Shown here: in pieces, positions 33,691 to 40,292 of the stretch
How positions within the stretch are numbered: the stretch's first letter is position 1
How the letters are laid out: each line of letters opens with the position of its first letter
DNA from: Comamonadaceae bacterium
GTDB taxonomy: Bacteria > Pseudomonadota > Gammaproteobacteria > Burkholderiales > Burkholderiaceae_C
NCBI GenBank assembly: GCA_009996515.1
Contig: JAACZV010000002.1
Span: forward strand, 58,117-122,116
Length of the DNA: 64,000 nt
Reading direction: 5' to 3'
Position numbers and translations under genes: made by a program
Notes under the pieces: model-generated
Told to the model about the DNA's origin: nothing
What the model saw: the letters and a program-made list of their open reading frames with translations, nothing else
Databases searched by the model: none

Positions 33691-34069
33691 TGACCAGCTC
33701 CTTGTCGTTCAGCCATTCGTCGGCCAGGTTCTTGCCGCGGGTGAAGCGGACGAGGGAGGTGTCACCGACCTTGCCGATGACCTTGGCGTGCTTCAGCGAG
33801 CGGACCCAGCGGGGCAGGCCCATGCCGTAACCGCGGCGGACCTGGACGGCGGAGCCTCGGACCAGCGGGCGGCGCAGGCGGTACTCACCGTATTGCTTGC
33901 CCATCTCGTCCCACTTCATCAGCGTGTCGATTTCCATGCCGCTGTTGCGGAGGTCCTCGATGACGGACGAGAGGCGGTAGATGCCGTAGACGGCGAGGGC
34001 GCTGGCCGGCGTGATGGTCTTGCCGGCCTGGAGGTGGGCCTTGATGAGGGCCACTTGGGTGGTGGACAT
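33680..34069 (-). CDS. winged helix-turn-helix protein (HTH_39-like)
   Basis: ATG 34069 (MSTTQVALIKAHLQAGKTIT) or a GTG at 34087 adding six residues. The first 65 residues (TPASALAVYGIYRLSSVIED, EIDTLMKWDEMGKQYGEYRL) fit a small winged-helix family common in phages; the C-terminal half is basic. It is the first gene after a candidate phage promoter (34148-34170) and its hairpin (34102-34127), so it heads the DNA-metabolism block. Confidence 0.7.
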   Translation of the reverse strand: MSTTQVALIKAHLQAGKTITPASALAVYGIYRLSSVIEDLRNSGMEIDTLMKWDEMGKQYGEYRLRRPLVRGSAVQVRRGYGMGLPRWVRSLKHAKVIGKVGDTSLVRFTRGKNLADEWLNDKELVNVD

Positions 34070-34101
34070 GGGAACTTTCAGCGCCACGCGGACGCAGTTG
34101 T

Positions 34102-34127
34102 GCCTCCCGTCGTCGCGCGAGGGAGGC
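34102..34127 (-). other. 5' leader hairpin after a candidate phage promoter
   Basis: GCCTCCC and GGGAGGC form a perfect 7-bp stem between the candidate promoter and the winged-helix gene. T7 puts RNase III processing hairpins in the same relation to its promoters. Confidence 0.5.
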
Positions 34128-34147
34128 CGCCTTAGAAGGACTTGAGG

Positions 34148-34170
34148 TAAAGCGAAGGGCGGGGTTTAGG
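34148..34170 (-). promoter_or_regulatory. candidate phage-polymerase promoter, DNA-metabolism block
   Basis: Minus-strand CCTAAACCCCGCCCTTCGCT plus TTA, one of five motif copies. The TAA inside it is the stop codon of the preceding gene. The first gene downstream is the winged-helix protein. Confidence 0.6.
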
Positions 34171-34423
34171 CCAGCAGCGCGCGCAGCTTCCGGGCCTGGG
34201 CGCCAGCTCGGCGGGCCTCGGCCGTCACCTCGTCGGCGATAGCCAGGGACCCGGCGTGGACCTCCTTGGCCTTCGACAGGAACTCAGCGGCGCGATGTTC
34301 GATGCGGGAGGCCTTGTCGTGGGACTTGGCGCTGTGCGCCTCCAGGCGGTCCACCGTCTTGCGGATGGATGCCGTGAGGCTGTCAACGGAGGGGAAGAAG
34401 TGGTTCAGGATGCTGCGGATCAC
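34166..34423 (-). CDS. helical phage protein, 85 aa
   Basis: GTG overlaps the amidase stop (GTGA). Begins VIRSILNHFFPSVDSLTASI and is predicted almost wholly helical (KTVDRLEAHSAKSHDKASRI), coiled-coil-like, ending in basic ARKLRALLA. No family recognised; being coupled to the amidase it might modulate lysis, but this is conjecture. Confidence 0.6.
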   Translation of the reverse strand: MIRSILNHFFPSVDSLTASIRKTVDRLEAHSAKSHDKASRIEHRAAEFLSKAKEVHAGSLAIADEVTAEARRAGAQARKLRALLA

Positions 34424-34872
34424 GGGATCACCTTGTTGGTAGCAAGCCAGTGCTTGACGTTGAAAGAGGGGCAGGCCTTCGCAACGCCGGGGAAGTCGCG
34501 GTGGCCTTGGATGACTGCGGTGGGGTATCGCTGCTCCAGCTCGTGCAGCAGCTTGGACAGGGACTCGAACTGGGCCGGCGTGAAGTTCGCCTCCGGCTTG
34601 AGCTTGGCGTCCACGCCGCCGACCAGGCAAACCCCGATAGAGCAGTGGTTCCAGTTCTCGACGTGGGCACCGCGGGCGGTCTCGGGCCTGCCCCTCTCCA
34701 CCGTGCCGTCCCTGCGGACGACGAAGTGGTAGCCGATGGCAAGCCAGCCGCGCTCCAGGCGGTGCATGCGGTCGATGTCCGATGCGGAGAGGTCCCGGCT
34801 GGCCGGCGTGGCCGTGCAGTGGACCACCAGGAACTTCACGCTCTTGGGGTCCAGCGGCAGGGGTCCGGCCAT
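34420..34872 (-). CDS. N-acetylmuramoyl-L-alanine amidase / lysozyme (T7 gp3.5-like)
   Basis: 150 residues against 151 in T7. Zinc ligands: His in FLVVHCTATPAS, His in QGHRDFPGV and Cys in AKACPSFNVK; the catalytic Tyr lies in GWLAIGYHFVVRRDG. In T7 the enzyme both cuts peptidoglycan and inhibits the phage RNA polymerase; the second role is plausible here because a T7-type polymerase is present. ATG overlaps the stop of the membrane protein upstream. Confidence 0.95.
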   Translation of the reverse strand: MAGPLPLDPKSVKFLVVHCTATPASRDLSASDIDRMHRLERGWLAIGYHFVVRRDGTVERGRPETARGAHVENWNHCSIGVCLVGGVDAKLKPEANFTPAQFESLSKLLHELEQRYPTAVIQGHRDFPGVAKACPSFNVKHWLATNKVIP

Positions 34873-35057
34873 CAGAAGAACAGGCCCAGGATGGAGCCCA
34901 GCGGGGCCACGATGACGCCGACCAGCTTGACCAGGAACATGGGCGTGAAGGAGCCGGCCAGGGCCAGCTTGATGAGGCCGAAGAGGTTGATGAACCAGCC
35001 GGCGATAGCGGCGAGGATGGTGGTCACGAATGCCACGGCGGCGATTGCTTTGGTCAT
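34872..35057 (-). CDS. small two-helix membrane protein next to the amidase, possible second holin
   Basis: 61 residues with two hydrophobic segments (IAAVAFVTTILAAIAGWFI and FLVKLVGVIVAPLGSIL). ATGA overlap with endonuclease I and TGATG with the amidase. Its pairing with the lysozyme suggests a holin or antiholin role, but a stronger holin candidate lies at the T7 17.5 position (5071-5355). Confidence 0.55.
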   Translation of the reverse strand: MTKAIAAVAFVTTILAAIAGWFINLFGLIKLALAGSFTPMFLVKLVGVIVAPLGSILGLFF

Positions 35058-35467
35058 GGTGTTTCTTTCTTGGGTTCGTTGAGCCACGCCTGGGGGATGA
35101 ACTTGTCCGCATAGCGGAACCCGTTCTTCTCGCACCAGGAGGCGTAGGTGGTGGGGGACCCCTTGGAGATGCGGGTCTTGGAGTTGCTGAAGACGAAGCG
35201 GATGTCCAGGTCAGGGCACTGGGCCTTGACCAGGAGGTGCTTCTGTCGGTCGGCCGTGACGAAGCGCCCCTTGGTCTCGATGATGATTCCGTTGGGGAGC
35301 TTGAAGTCAGGCGTGTAGGTGCGGGCCTTCGCGGGTTCCGTGAAGCGGACCTTGAAGGACTCGTACTCGGGCGTGATGCCGGCGGCAGTGAGCTGGCGGG
35401 AGATGGTCTCCTCCAGCCCACTACGGAAGCCGGCCTTCAGCGCGAGCTGGCGGACGGCAGAGGTCAG
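35054..35467 (-). CDS. endonuclease I, Holliday-junction resolvase (T7 gp3-like), probable CTG start
   Basis: 137 residues if translation begins at CTG 35467. Close match to T7 gp3 over nearly its whole length: AGFRSGLEETISRQL, YTPDFKLPNGIIIETKG, ISKGSPTTYASWCEKNGF, FIPQAWLNEPKKE. The catalytic residues (Glu in SGLEE, Asp in YTPDF, Glu and Lys in ETKG) are all present. The open frame has no ATG, GTG or TTG; CTG overlaps the SSB stop as CTGA, just as ATGA and GTGA do elsewhere. Alternatives are another rare start or frameshifting from SSB. It resolves branched DNA before packaging. Confidence 0.9.
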   Translation of the reverse strand: MTSAVRQLALKAGFRSGLEETISRQLTAAGITPEYESFKVRFTEPAKARTYTPDFKLPNGIIIETKGRFVTADRQKHLLVKAQCPDLDIRFVFSNSKTRISKGSPTTYASWCEKNGFRYADKFIPQAWLNEPKKETP

Positions 35468-36192
35468 AAGTCGTCGTCCGGGCTCGGGCGCTGGTCGCCG
35501 TCTTCGGCGGGGCCGCTGGACTTGGCCGGGGCCTGGTCCTCGTCGCTGCCCTCGTAGCCGCCCTCGTGCTTGCCGAAGCCGAAGCCGGCCGCATCACGGG
35601 CACCGCCACCGCCGGACAGCTCGATGATCTGCACGGCGTTCAGGCGCAGGGAGATGCCCACGCCGATGGGCATGTTGAACGGGCGGAACTCACCAGCGAC
35701 CACCAGGCGGGAGCCGCCCCAGATTTCCGGGGGGTTCTTCAGGGCGTTGCCGCGGGCGTCGAAGATGGACGGCTTGATCGGCATGCGCTTCTCGGTGGCC
35801 TTGCCCTTGTCCTTCAGCCAGCTCGCCGGGGTCTTGATGTTGAACTCGTACTCGCCGGTCTCGTTGCCGTCGTCGTCGTAGGCCGGCTTGTAGGGCTTCT
35901 CGGCCTCCTTCATCTCGTCCAGGGCCTTCTTCGACTCGGCCTTCTGCTTGCCGGTCTTGGCGTCAGCGACACGCTGCTCCAGCTCGGCCTTCGCGATGGG
36001 CCAGTAGGCCTTGAGCTGGGCCTCGATGAGCTCGATGAAGGCCTCCGACTCCTCGGCCGGCAGGCGCAGCTTGCACTGGTACTCGCCCTCGGCCTTGAAC
36101 TTGGTGTCCGGGGCGTTCAGCTTGGGGAAGACGGCGACGCCTTCGGGCGTGATGAACTTGACGGCGGGGGCGCGCTTCTTGGTGGTGGTCAT
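35464..36192 (-). CDS. single-stranded DNA-binding protein (T7 gp2.5-like)
   Basis: 242 residues (T7 gp2.5 is 232). An OB-fold-like body (VKFITPEGVAVFPKLNAPDT, KPSIFDARGNALKN, IGVGISLRLNAVQIIELSGG) and a long acidic C-terminus ending SPDDDF, matching the acidic aromatic-terminated tail through which T7 gp2.5 contacts polymerase and helicase. ATGA coupling upstream, CTGA coupling to endonuclease I downstream. Confidence 0.92.
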   Translation of the reverse strand: MTTTKKRAPAVKFITPEGVAVFPKLNAPDTKFKAEGEYQCKLRLPAEESEAFIELIEAQLKAYWPIAKAELEQRVADAKTGKQKAESKKALDEMKEAEKPYKPAYDDDGNETGEYEFNIKTPASWLKDKGKATEKRMPIKPSIFDARGNALKNPPEIWGGSRLVVAGEFRPFNMPIGVGISLRLNAVQIIELSGGGGARDAAGFGFGKHEGGYEGSDEDQAPAKSSGPAEDGDQRPSPDDDF

Positions 36193-36458
36193 GCGTTGAG
36201 TTCCTTCTGGATGTAGTCCCGGAGCGCACGGGCTTCCAGGGAGTAGTTGAGGTCGGCGTCGCGGCGGATGCGGCGGGCCATGTCGAGCAGTTGGGAGGGG
36301 TCCAGGCCGAGGGCATCGGCGGTCTCATGGAAGAGGACCGCGAAGCCGGCCACCTGGAGAGGCTTGGGCAGCGCCTGGGCGCCATCGAGTGCCGCGTAGG
36401 CGGACTGGACGGCGGCCCGTGCGTTGACCGAGAAGAGGGCGTCTCGGTTGAGTGGCAT
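36189..36458 (-). CDS. hypothetical phage protein, 89 aa
   Basis: Begins MPLNRDALFSVNARAAVQSA and is helical throughout (QVAGFAVLFHETADALGLDP, DMARRIRRDADLNYSLEARA). First gene after a candidate phage promoter (36490-36514) and coupled to SSB. Position resembles T7 gene 2-type small regulators, but there is no sequence basis for that name. Confidence 0.6.
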   Translation of the reverse strand: MPLNRDALFSVNARAAVQSAYAALDGAQALPKPLQVAGFAVLFHETADALGLDPSQLLDMARRIRRDADLNYSLEARALRDYIQKELNA

Positions 36459-36489
36459 CAGTTCATGTGGTTGGGCGGTGTGCGAGGGG

Positions 36490-36514
36490 TTAAAGCGAAG
36501 GTCGGGGTTTAGGG
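36490..36514 (-). promoter_or_regulatory. candidate phage-polymerase promoter before the SSB block
   Basis: Minus-strand CCCTAAACCCCGACCTTCGC followed by TTTAA. Located between the stop at 36516 and the gene starting at 36458. Confidence 0.6.
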
Positions 36515-36515
36515 A

Positions 36516-37034
36516 TCACCACTGGACCGTTTCAGCGTTGACGTAGACCTGGGAGTGGCGCCGGAGGTGGAGCGACGGGTCGCTCGCGTGGGCCTTGTTC
36601 TTCTCCCCGATGAGGACGTGGGTGGCTCGGATGAACCCGCGCCATCCGAAGTCGGCAGCCGGGCAACCCCGGTGGATGTCGAGCTGGCTGAAGCGGTGCC
36701 AGTGGTTTGCCTTCACGAACCCATGGAGAAACTGGGTGAGCGGCGGCCCGGAGACCCACAGGTACATGGGGAGGTCAGGCCGGGCCTTGTCCATCCGCTG
36801 CACCCCGTTCTCGCGGGGAACGTTGTCGTAGTGCCAGTTCGGGATGCACGGGTACTGGCCGGGCATCAGCATGTGGACCTTCACGTCCCACGAAAACTGC
36901 TGTGGGTCGTCAGGGAAGGTGGACAGCAGCCCCGCGAGGTCGGGCATCAGGGCATTGAGGGTTCCGAAGGGGGCGCTGCGGACCCCGCAGTGCTGCTTGG
37001 ACCAGTCGATGGGCGCAACGTGGGACGTGTTCAC
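36516..37034 (-). CDS. phage protein with possible double-stranded beta-helix (cupin/2OG-oxygenase-like) fold
   Basis: GTG 37034 with GGAG seven bases upstream gives 172 aa (VNTSHVAPIDWSKQHCGVRS); a TTG at 37046 sits on the ribosome site and is unlikely. The motif IPNWHYDNVPRENG contains an H-x-D pair and a later RRHSQVYVNAE supplies a possible distal His, the arrangement of iron-dependent dioxygenases and some cupins. It is the first gene after the polymerase, preceded by a phage-type promoter. The enzymatic reading is tentative. Confidence 0.6.
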   Translation of the reverse strand: MNTSHVAPIDWSKQHCGVRSAPFGTLNALMPDLAGLLSTFPDDPQQFSWDVKVHMLMPGQYPCIPNWHYDNVPRENGVQRMDKARPDLPMYLWVSGPPLTQFLHGFVKANHWHRFSQLDIHRGCPAADFGWRGFIRATHVLIGEKNKAHASDPSLHLRRHSQVYVNAETVQW

Positions 37035-37053
37035 TCGGTTCTCCAAAGGAAAA

Positions 37054-37072
37054 GCCCGGCGGGTGGCCGGGC
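37054..37072 (-). terminator. hairpin/terminator between RNA polymerase and the next gene
   Basis: Minus-strand GCCCGGC and GCCGGGC flank CACCC, followed by TTTTCC. It lies downstream of the candidate promoter at 37089-37112 and could be a weak terminator or a 5' leader processing site. Confidence 0.6.
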
Positions 37073-37088
37073 CGTGTGTGCGGTGTGG

Positions 37089-37112
37089 TTAAAGCGAAGG
37101 TCGGGGTTTAGG
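37089..37112 (-). promoter_or_regulatory. candidate phage-polymerase promoter after the polymerase gene
   Basis: Minus-strand CCTAAACCCCGACCTTCGCT followed by TTAA. Immediately upstream on the minus strand are two ATCGTCCG boxes (37124-37131, 37141-37149) and the polymerase stop codon. Confidence 0.6.
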
Positions 37113-37123
37113 CGACAAATCGA

Positions 37124-37149
37124 CGGACGATCCGAGAAAACGGACGATT
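37124..37149 (-). promoter_or_regulatory. two ATCGTCCG boxes 17 bp apart
   Basis: ATCGTCCG occurs at 37131-37124 and at 37148-37141 (reading minus), starting at the polymerase stop codon. A similar pair lies upstream of the polymerase gene promoter motif (39653-39670), so the boxes and the promoter motif form a repeated module. Confidence 0.4.
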
Positions 37150-39565
37150 AGGCGAAGAAATACTCGGACTGCTTGACTTGCTCCAGGTCCAGGTCGCCCA
37201 CCTCGGGCAGCTCAGGGAGCTGCGCGGCCAGCTCCTCGGGCAGTTGGTCCACCAGTTGCTGCCTGAAGTCGGCCAACACGTTGGCCTGGTACTGCTCCAC
37301 GAAGGCAGCCCGGAGGTTGTCCCGGAGGGTCGCCGCCTGGCCCGCGGGGACCCCGTAGCTGTCATGGATCATGGCGAAGCTGGTGATGCCGTCTGCGGCG
37401 CAGAAGAGGACCGTCCGCATGAGGTGGGCAGCGTCCAGGCTGTGGACGAAGTTGGGGGAGATGCCCAGGGCCTGCTTGCGCGCATTGAGCTTGTCCCCCT
37501 CGCGGTCCACCAGCAGCCGGTAGCGGCGGCCAAGGACCACGAAGTCCAGCTCGGTGCCCACGGAGTTCCGGTAGTCCTGCACCACGAGGAGTCCGGCGGG
37601 TGTCGTCCAGCGCACCGGGAGGGCGTTGCTGGCTGCCACCTTGGCGGCCTCCTTGAGCCAGTCCATGGCCTGGCGGGCTGCGACCACCACCTCCCCGATG
37701 GCCTCGTAGTTGCAGGCCGCCAGGTAGGCCGCGTCAGCTCCGCGGAACTCGGGCGCGCACTCGGCGAGCTCACCGAAGAGCTGGTCACGCATGCCACGTC
37801 GGGTAACCCCGTAGGGCACCGTCATGGTGTTGCGCTTCGCCAGCTTCCGGCTCATCTTCCCGACCCAGCGCGCAGCCTGCTCGCTCCCCGCGGCTGCGTC
37901 CCTGTCGATGATCCGCTGCGCGGCCTGGGCGACCTCCGTGTAGATATCCGAGGGCTTGTGGCTGGGCACGAGGCCAGTGGCTGCCCCGCCCACGGGGTCC
38001 CGGAGCATCGCGGAGAAGTTCTGGAGGCCGTTGCAGGCCCCGTCGAATGCCACCGCGATGGAGCTGCGGAAGGCCGCCTCGGGGAGGCCAGCGTCAACGT
38101 GGGCCTGGAGCCGCGCCCACTCGAAGCAGAAGGCGAGGAACACGAAGGGGCTGTCCGCCGTGTGCCATTCCGTTGCCGACAGGGGCTCGGCGGCGCACCG
38201 GAGGATCATGTCCTGGTTCTCCTCCACCCACGAGATGCGGTCCTCGAAGCTCACCTTGTCCACCCCGAAGGAGTTGGCGCCGTGGATCGCCAGCCAGTAT
38301 GCGCCTTCGTCCGAAAGTTCGGACGACTGGGCAAAGCAGAGCAGCGCCTTGGCGGCGTCGTCTCCTTGGGGGCTGAGGCCGCCGGCCACGGGGTACATCC
38401 GACCCCGCCAGTCCAGTGCATAGACGAAGTGGAAGCGGTTGCCCCGTTCGACCATCTGCTCGGCCGTCCAGAGCTTGCCCACCAACTGGAGCCGCTTGCT
38501 CTTCAGCTTGGCGTTGGACTCGTGGGTGCGCGCCGCGTCCACCTTCCATGCGTGCAGCACTTCGGGTGCTGGCACCTCCACGCCGTCATTCCAGGGCTTG
38601 TGGGGCATCGGGCGGTCTTCCCTGGAGGGCATCGACTTGGTAACGTCCCCGCGCTCCCACATGGCCCGCATGACAGCCAGGATGTCCATGTTGATGGCCC
38701 ACTCGGTTGCCTGGACGGCGTTGACCGCCGCGTAGACCCAGGGCATGTCCCACTCCTTCAGCTCCTGCAAGTAGCCCTTGTTGCGGGTCTTCACGAGGGG
38801 CTGGCGGAGCTGGTGGGTCAGGTAGCCGCCGTTGAACGGGTTGGTCCAGTCACGGGGGCGGCAGACCATCGGCATGCGGAGCGGGGACAGCAGCTCGCAG
38901 CGTGCGTGGCTCTCCTCCAGCCAGCGCCGGCAGCTCTCCGTGGCGCGAAGGACCGTGGGGGTCTTGCCGCGGGCCGCGGGGATGGACTCGATGGTCACGA
39001 GGCCGGTGGCCTGGGCGAACATTTCCAGCAGGAGCGTGCCCACGCGGATGCGGGTGGCCTCGTCCCATTGAATCCACTTCACGTCCACCATGGCGGCACC
39101 CTTGCGGATGAAGACCGCGATGTTCTTCCCGTGGCCCATGCGGCTGATCTGCTTTGCCACCTTGGCGCCCAGCCGGGGGTTGGCGTTGCAGACGGCCTCC
39201 ATGTTCAGCGTGGACTCGATGGCGAGGGTCAGGGCGGTGGCGGCCTTCGTCAGGCCGAGGTCCTCCCCCATGGCGCTTATGGCCTGGCGGGCGGTCAGGT
39301 AGGCCAGGGCCTCGGGGTCCGCCTGGTTGAGGAAGTAGAAGAGGGACGCGCTGCGGCCGGCCAGGCCCTTCGAGGTCTCCTCCAGCCACGCCTCCAGGGC
39401 GGCCTTCATGGGGCCGATGGCGGCCTTCATGAGCTGCATGCCGGGCGGCAGGGCCTCCGTGCCTTCACGGGCGAGGGCCTCCCGGTAGCGGGCGATGCCC
39501 ATGTCAACGGACAGGGCCTCCAGCTCAAGCTGGGCTTCAACGCGGGCGGTCGGGCTGAGGTACAT
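37148..39565 (-). CDS. single-subunit DNA-directed RNA polymerase (T7 gp1-like)
   Basis: 805 residues (T7 883). Catalytic residues are recognisable: D508 in VAFDGACNGLQNFSAML, K577 and Y585 in RKLAKRNTMTVPYGV, D735 in AMIHDSYGVPAG; the C-terminus SEYFFA matches the conserved aromatic-Ala end. It transcribes the phage middle and late genes, presumably from the repeated motif described at 39618-39640 and four other sites. The ribosome site is GGAG before ATG 39565. The N-terminal promoter-recognition part is divergent, so promoter specificity should differ from T7. Confidence 0.97.
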   Translation of the reverse strand: MYLSPTARVEAQLELEALSVDMGIARYREALAREGTEALPPGMQLMKAAIGPMKAALEAWLEETSKGLAGRSASLFYFLNQADPEALAYLTARQAISAMGEDLGLTKAATALTLAIESTLNMEAVCNANPRLGAKVAKQISRMGHGKNIAVFIRKGAAMVDVKWIQWDEATRIRVGTLLLEMFAQATGLVTIESIPAARGKTPTVLRATESCRRWLEESHARCELLSPLRMPMVCRPRDWTNPFNGGYLTHQLRQPLVKTRNKGYLQELKEWDMPWVYAAVNAVQATEWAINMDILAVMRAMWERGDVTKSMPSREDRPMPHKPWNDGVEVPAPEVLHAWKVDAARTHESNAKLKSKRLQLVGKLWTAEQMVERGNRFHFVYALDWRGRMYPVAGGLSPQGDDAAKALLCFAQSSELSDEGAYWLAIHGANSFGVDKVSFEDRISWVEENQDMILRCAAEPLSATEWHTADSPFVFLAFCFEWARLQAHVDAGLPEAAFRSSIAVAFDGACNGLQNFSAMLRDPVGGAATGLVPSHKPSDIYTEVAQAAQRIIDRDAAAGSEQAARWVGKMSRKLAKRNTMTVPYGVTRRGMRDQLFGELAECAPEFRGADAAYLAACNYEAIGEVVVAARQAMDWLKEAAKVAASNALPVRWTTPAGLLVVQDYRNSVGTELDFVVLGRRYRLLVDREGDKLNARKQALGISPNFVHSLDAAHLMRTVLFCAADGITSFAMIHDSYGVPAGQAATLRDNLRAAFVEQYQANVLADFRQQLVDQLPEELAAQLPELPEVGDLDLEQVKQSEYFFA

Positions 39566-39583
39566 ACAGGTTCTCCAGTAGTT

Positions 39584-39606
39584 CTCCTAGAGGTATCAAC
39601 TAGGAG
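39584..39606 (-). other. leader hairpin upstream of the RNA polymerase gene
   Basis: CTCCTAG and CTAGGAG form a perfect 7-bp stem with a nine-base loop, between the promoter motif and the polymerase start. Confidence 0.5.
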
Positions 39607-39617
39607 GTGTGCAGGGC

Positions 39618-39640
39618 GTTAGCGAAGGTCGGGGTTTAGA
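39618..39640 (-). promoter_or_regulatory. candidate phage-polymerase promoter upstream of the polymerase gene
   Basis: Minus-strand TCTAAACCCCGACCTTCGCT, followed by AAC. If it is a polymerase promoter, the polymerase would be autoregulated positively; an operator shared with other blocks is the alternative. Confidence 0.55.
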
Positions 39641-39652
39641 CAGGAAATCGCT

Positions 39653-39670
39653 CCGACGATTCGGACGATT
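39653..39670 (-). promoter_or_regulatory. two ATCGTC[CG]G boxes upstream of the polymerase promoter motif
   Basis: AATCGTCCG (39670-39662) and AATCGTCGG (39661-39653) are adjacent on the minus strand, 13 bp before the promoter motif. Confidence 0.4.
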
Positions 39671-39690
39671 CGGAAAAGAGGACCCCGAGA

Positions 39691-39911
39691 GGGCACCGTG
39701 TTTTGGCCCTTCGGGGTGGTTTCAGTGGGGTGGGGGCACCACCGGGGGCACCGGCTTTGCGGATGCGGGGCACCGGGGCACTCGCGGAGGATCAATAAGT
39801 TGGGCTATACTGCGCAGCTTTCCGGGGCACCACAGGGGCACCCAAACGGGCCGAAAGGCACCGAAAGGGCACCAAGCGGGGCACCGGAGCCGGACAGGAG
39901 AGGGTGGCACC
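39691..39911 (+). repeat. cluster of eleven G(G)GGCACC repeats at the prophage-host junction
   Basis: GGCACC-containing units, mostly GGGGCACC, start at 39691, 39732, 39744, 39767, 39775 (ends CT), 39824, 39835, 39857, 39867, 39878 and 39906, all in the same orientation, in an otherwise gene-free stretch of about 300 bp. The 3' end of the tRNA-Leu gene is GGGGCACCA. The cluster could be recombinase arm-binding sites, an att-associated array or a host leader. Confidence 0.65.
39806..39811 (+). promoter_or_regulatory. candidate -10 box for the tRNA cluster
   Basis: TATACT lies 130 bp before tRNA-Cys within the GGCACC repeats. The -35 region (around 39783-39788) is weak. If real, host sequence begins before this point. 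Confidence 0.35.
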
Positions 39912-39941
39912 TCCCCATAAGTCCTTGAAAATCAGTTAGTT

Positions 39942-40015
39942 GGCGCGATAGCAAAGCGGTTATGCCCCGGATTGCAAATCCGGTTAGTCCGGTTCGACTC
40001 CGGATCGCGCCTCCA
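39942..40015 (+). tRNA. tRNA-Cys(GCA)
   Basis: Acceptor GGCGCGA pairs with TCGCGCC, followed by encoded TCCA; the anticodon loop TTGCAAA gives GCA; T-arm GGTTCGACTCC. First tRNA after the prophage. The cysteine, glycine, leucine order recalls the glyW-cysT-leuZ cluster of enterobacteria. Confidence 0.97.
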
Positions 40016-40028
40016 AAAAAACACTCAT

Positions 40029-40104
40029 GCGGGTGTAGCTCAGTTGGTAGAGCGCAACCTTGCCAAGGTTGAGGTCACGAGTTCGAGCCTCGTTACCCGC
40101 TCCA
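40029..40104 (+). tRNA. tRNA-Gly(GCC), copy 1
   Basis: Acceptor GCGGGTG pairs with TACCCGC (one G-T), anticodon loop TTGCCAA, T-arm GTTCGAGCC, encoded CCA. 13 bp after tRNA-Cys, so co-transcribed. Confidence 0.97.
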
Positions 40105-40142
40105 GTGTTAACGCCACGGCGTGCCGCAAGGCAGCGTCCGAT

Positions 40143-40218
40143 GCGGGATTAGCTCAGTTGGTAGAGCGATACCTTGCCAAGGTATAGGTCGAGAGTTCGA
40201 GCCTCTTATCCCGCTCCA
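40143..40218 (+). tRNA. tRNA-Gly(GCC), copy 2
   Basis: Acceptor GCGGGAT pairs with TATCCCGC, anticodon loop TTGCCAA, encoded CCA. Nearly the same as copy 1 apart from compensating stem changes. A strong terminator follows. Confidence 0.97.
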
Positions 40219-40224
40219 GGCATC

Positions 40225-40262
40225 ACGGGAGATCCGATTCCTCGGATCTCCCGTTTTCTTTT
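40225..40262 (+). terminator. intrinsic terminator after the Cys-Gly-Gly tRNAs
   Basis: ACGGGAGATCCGA and TCGGATCTCCCGT form a 13-bp perfect stem with a TTCC loop, followed by TTTTCTTTT. It separates the first three tRNAs from tRNA-Leu, which must then have its own promoter; a weak TAAACT -10 lies at 40279-40284. Confidence 0.93.
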
Positions 40263-40292
40263 GTGCCGCGCCATCCTTTAAACTGCTCGCGT

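Larger units (their letters stand above)
1..39700 (-). mobile_element. T7-like (Autographiviridae-type) prophage, left end beyond the window
   Basis: A near-complete T7-type gene set lies entirely on the minus strand: RNA polymerase, SSB, endonuclease I, amidase, primase-helicase, DNA polymerase, exonuclease, portal, scaffold, capsid, tail tubes, internal virion proteins, fibre, holin and both terminase subunits. Host tRNA genes start at 39942, so the right boundary is between about 39,680 and 39,941; I could not fix the att core. The left boundary is outside the window. Gene order is circularly permuted relative to a T7 virion: the terminase is followed by early-type genes, as expected after circularisation and integration. 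No integrase gene is visible. Confidence 0.9.

Noticed and set aside
39640..39941. Integrase or repressor gene at the right prophage edge
   Set aside because: No frame of adequate length; the interval is repeats and regulatory boxes only.
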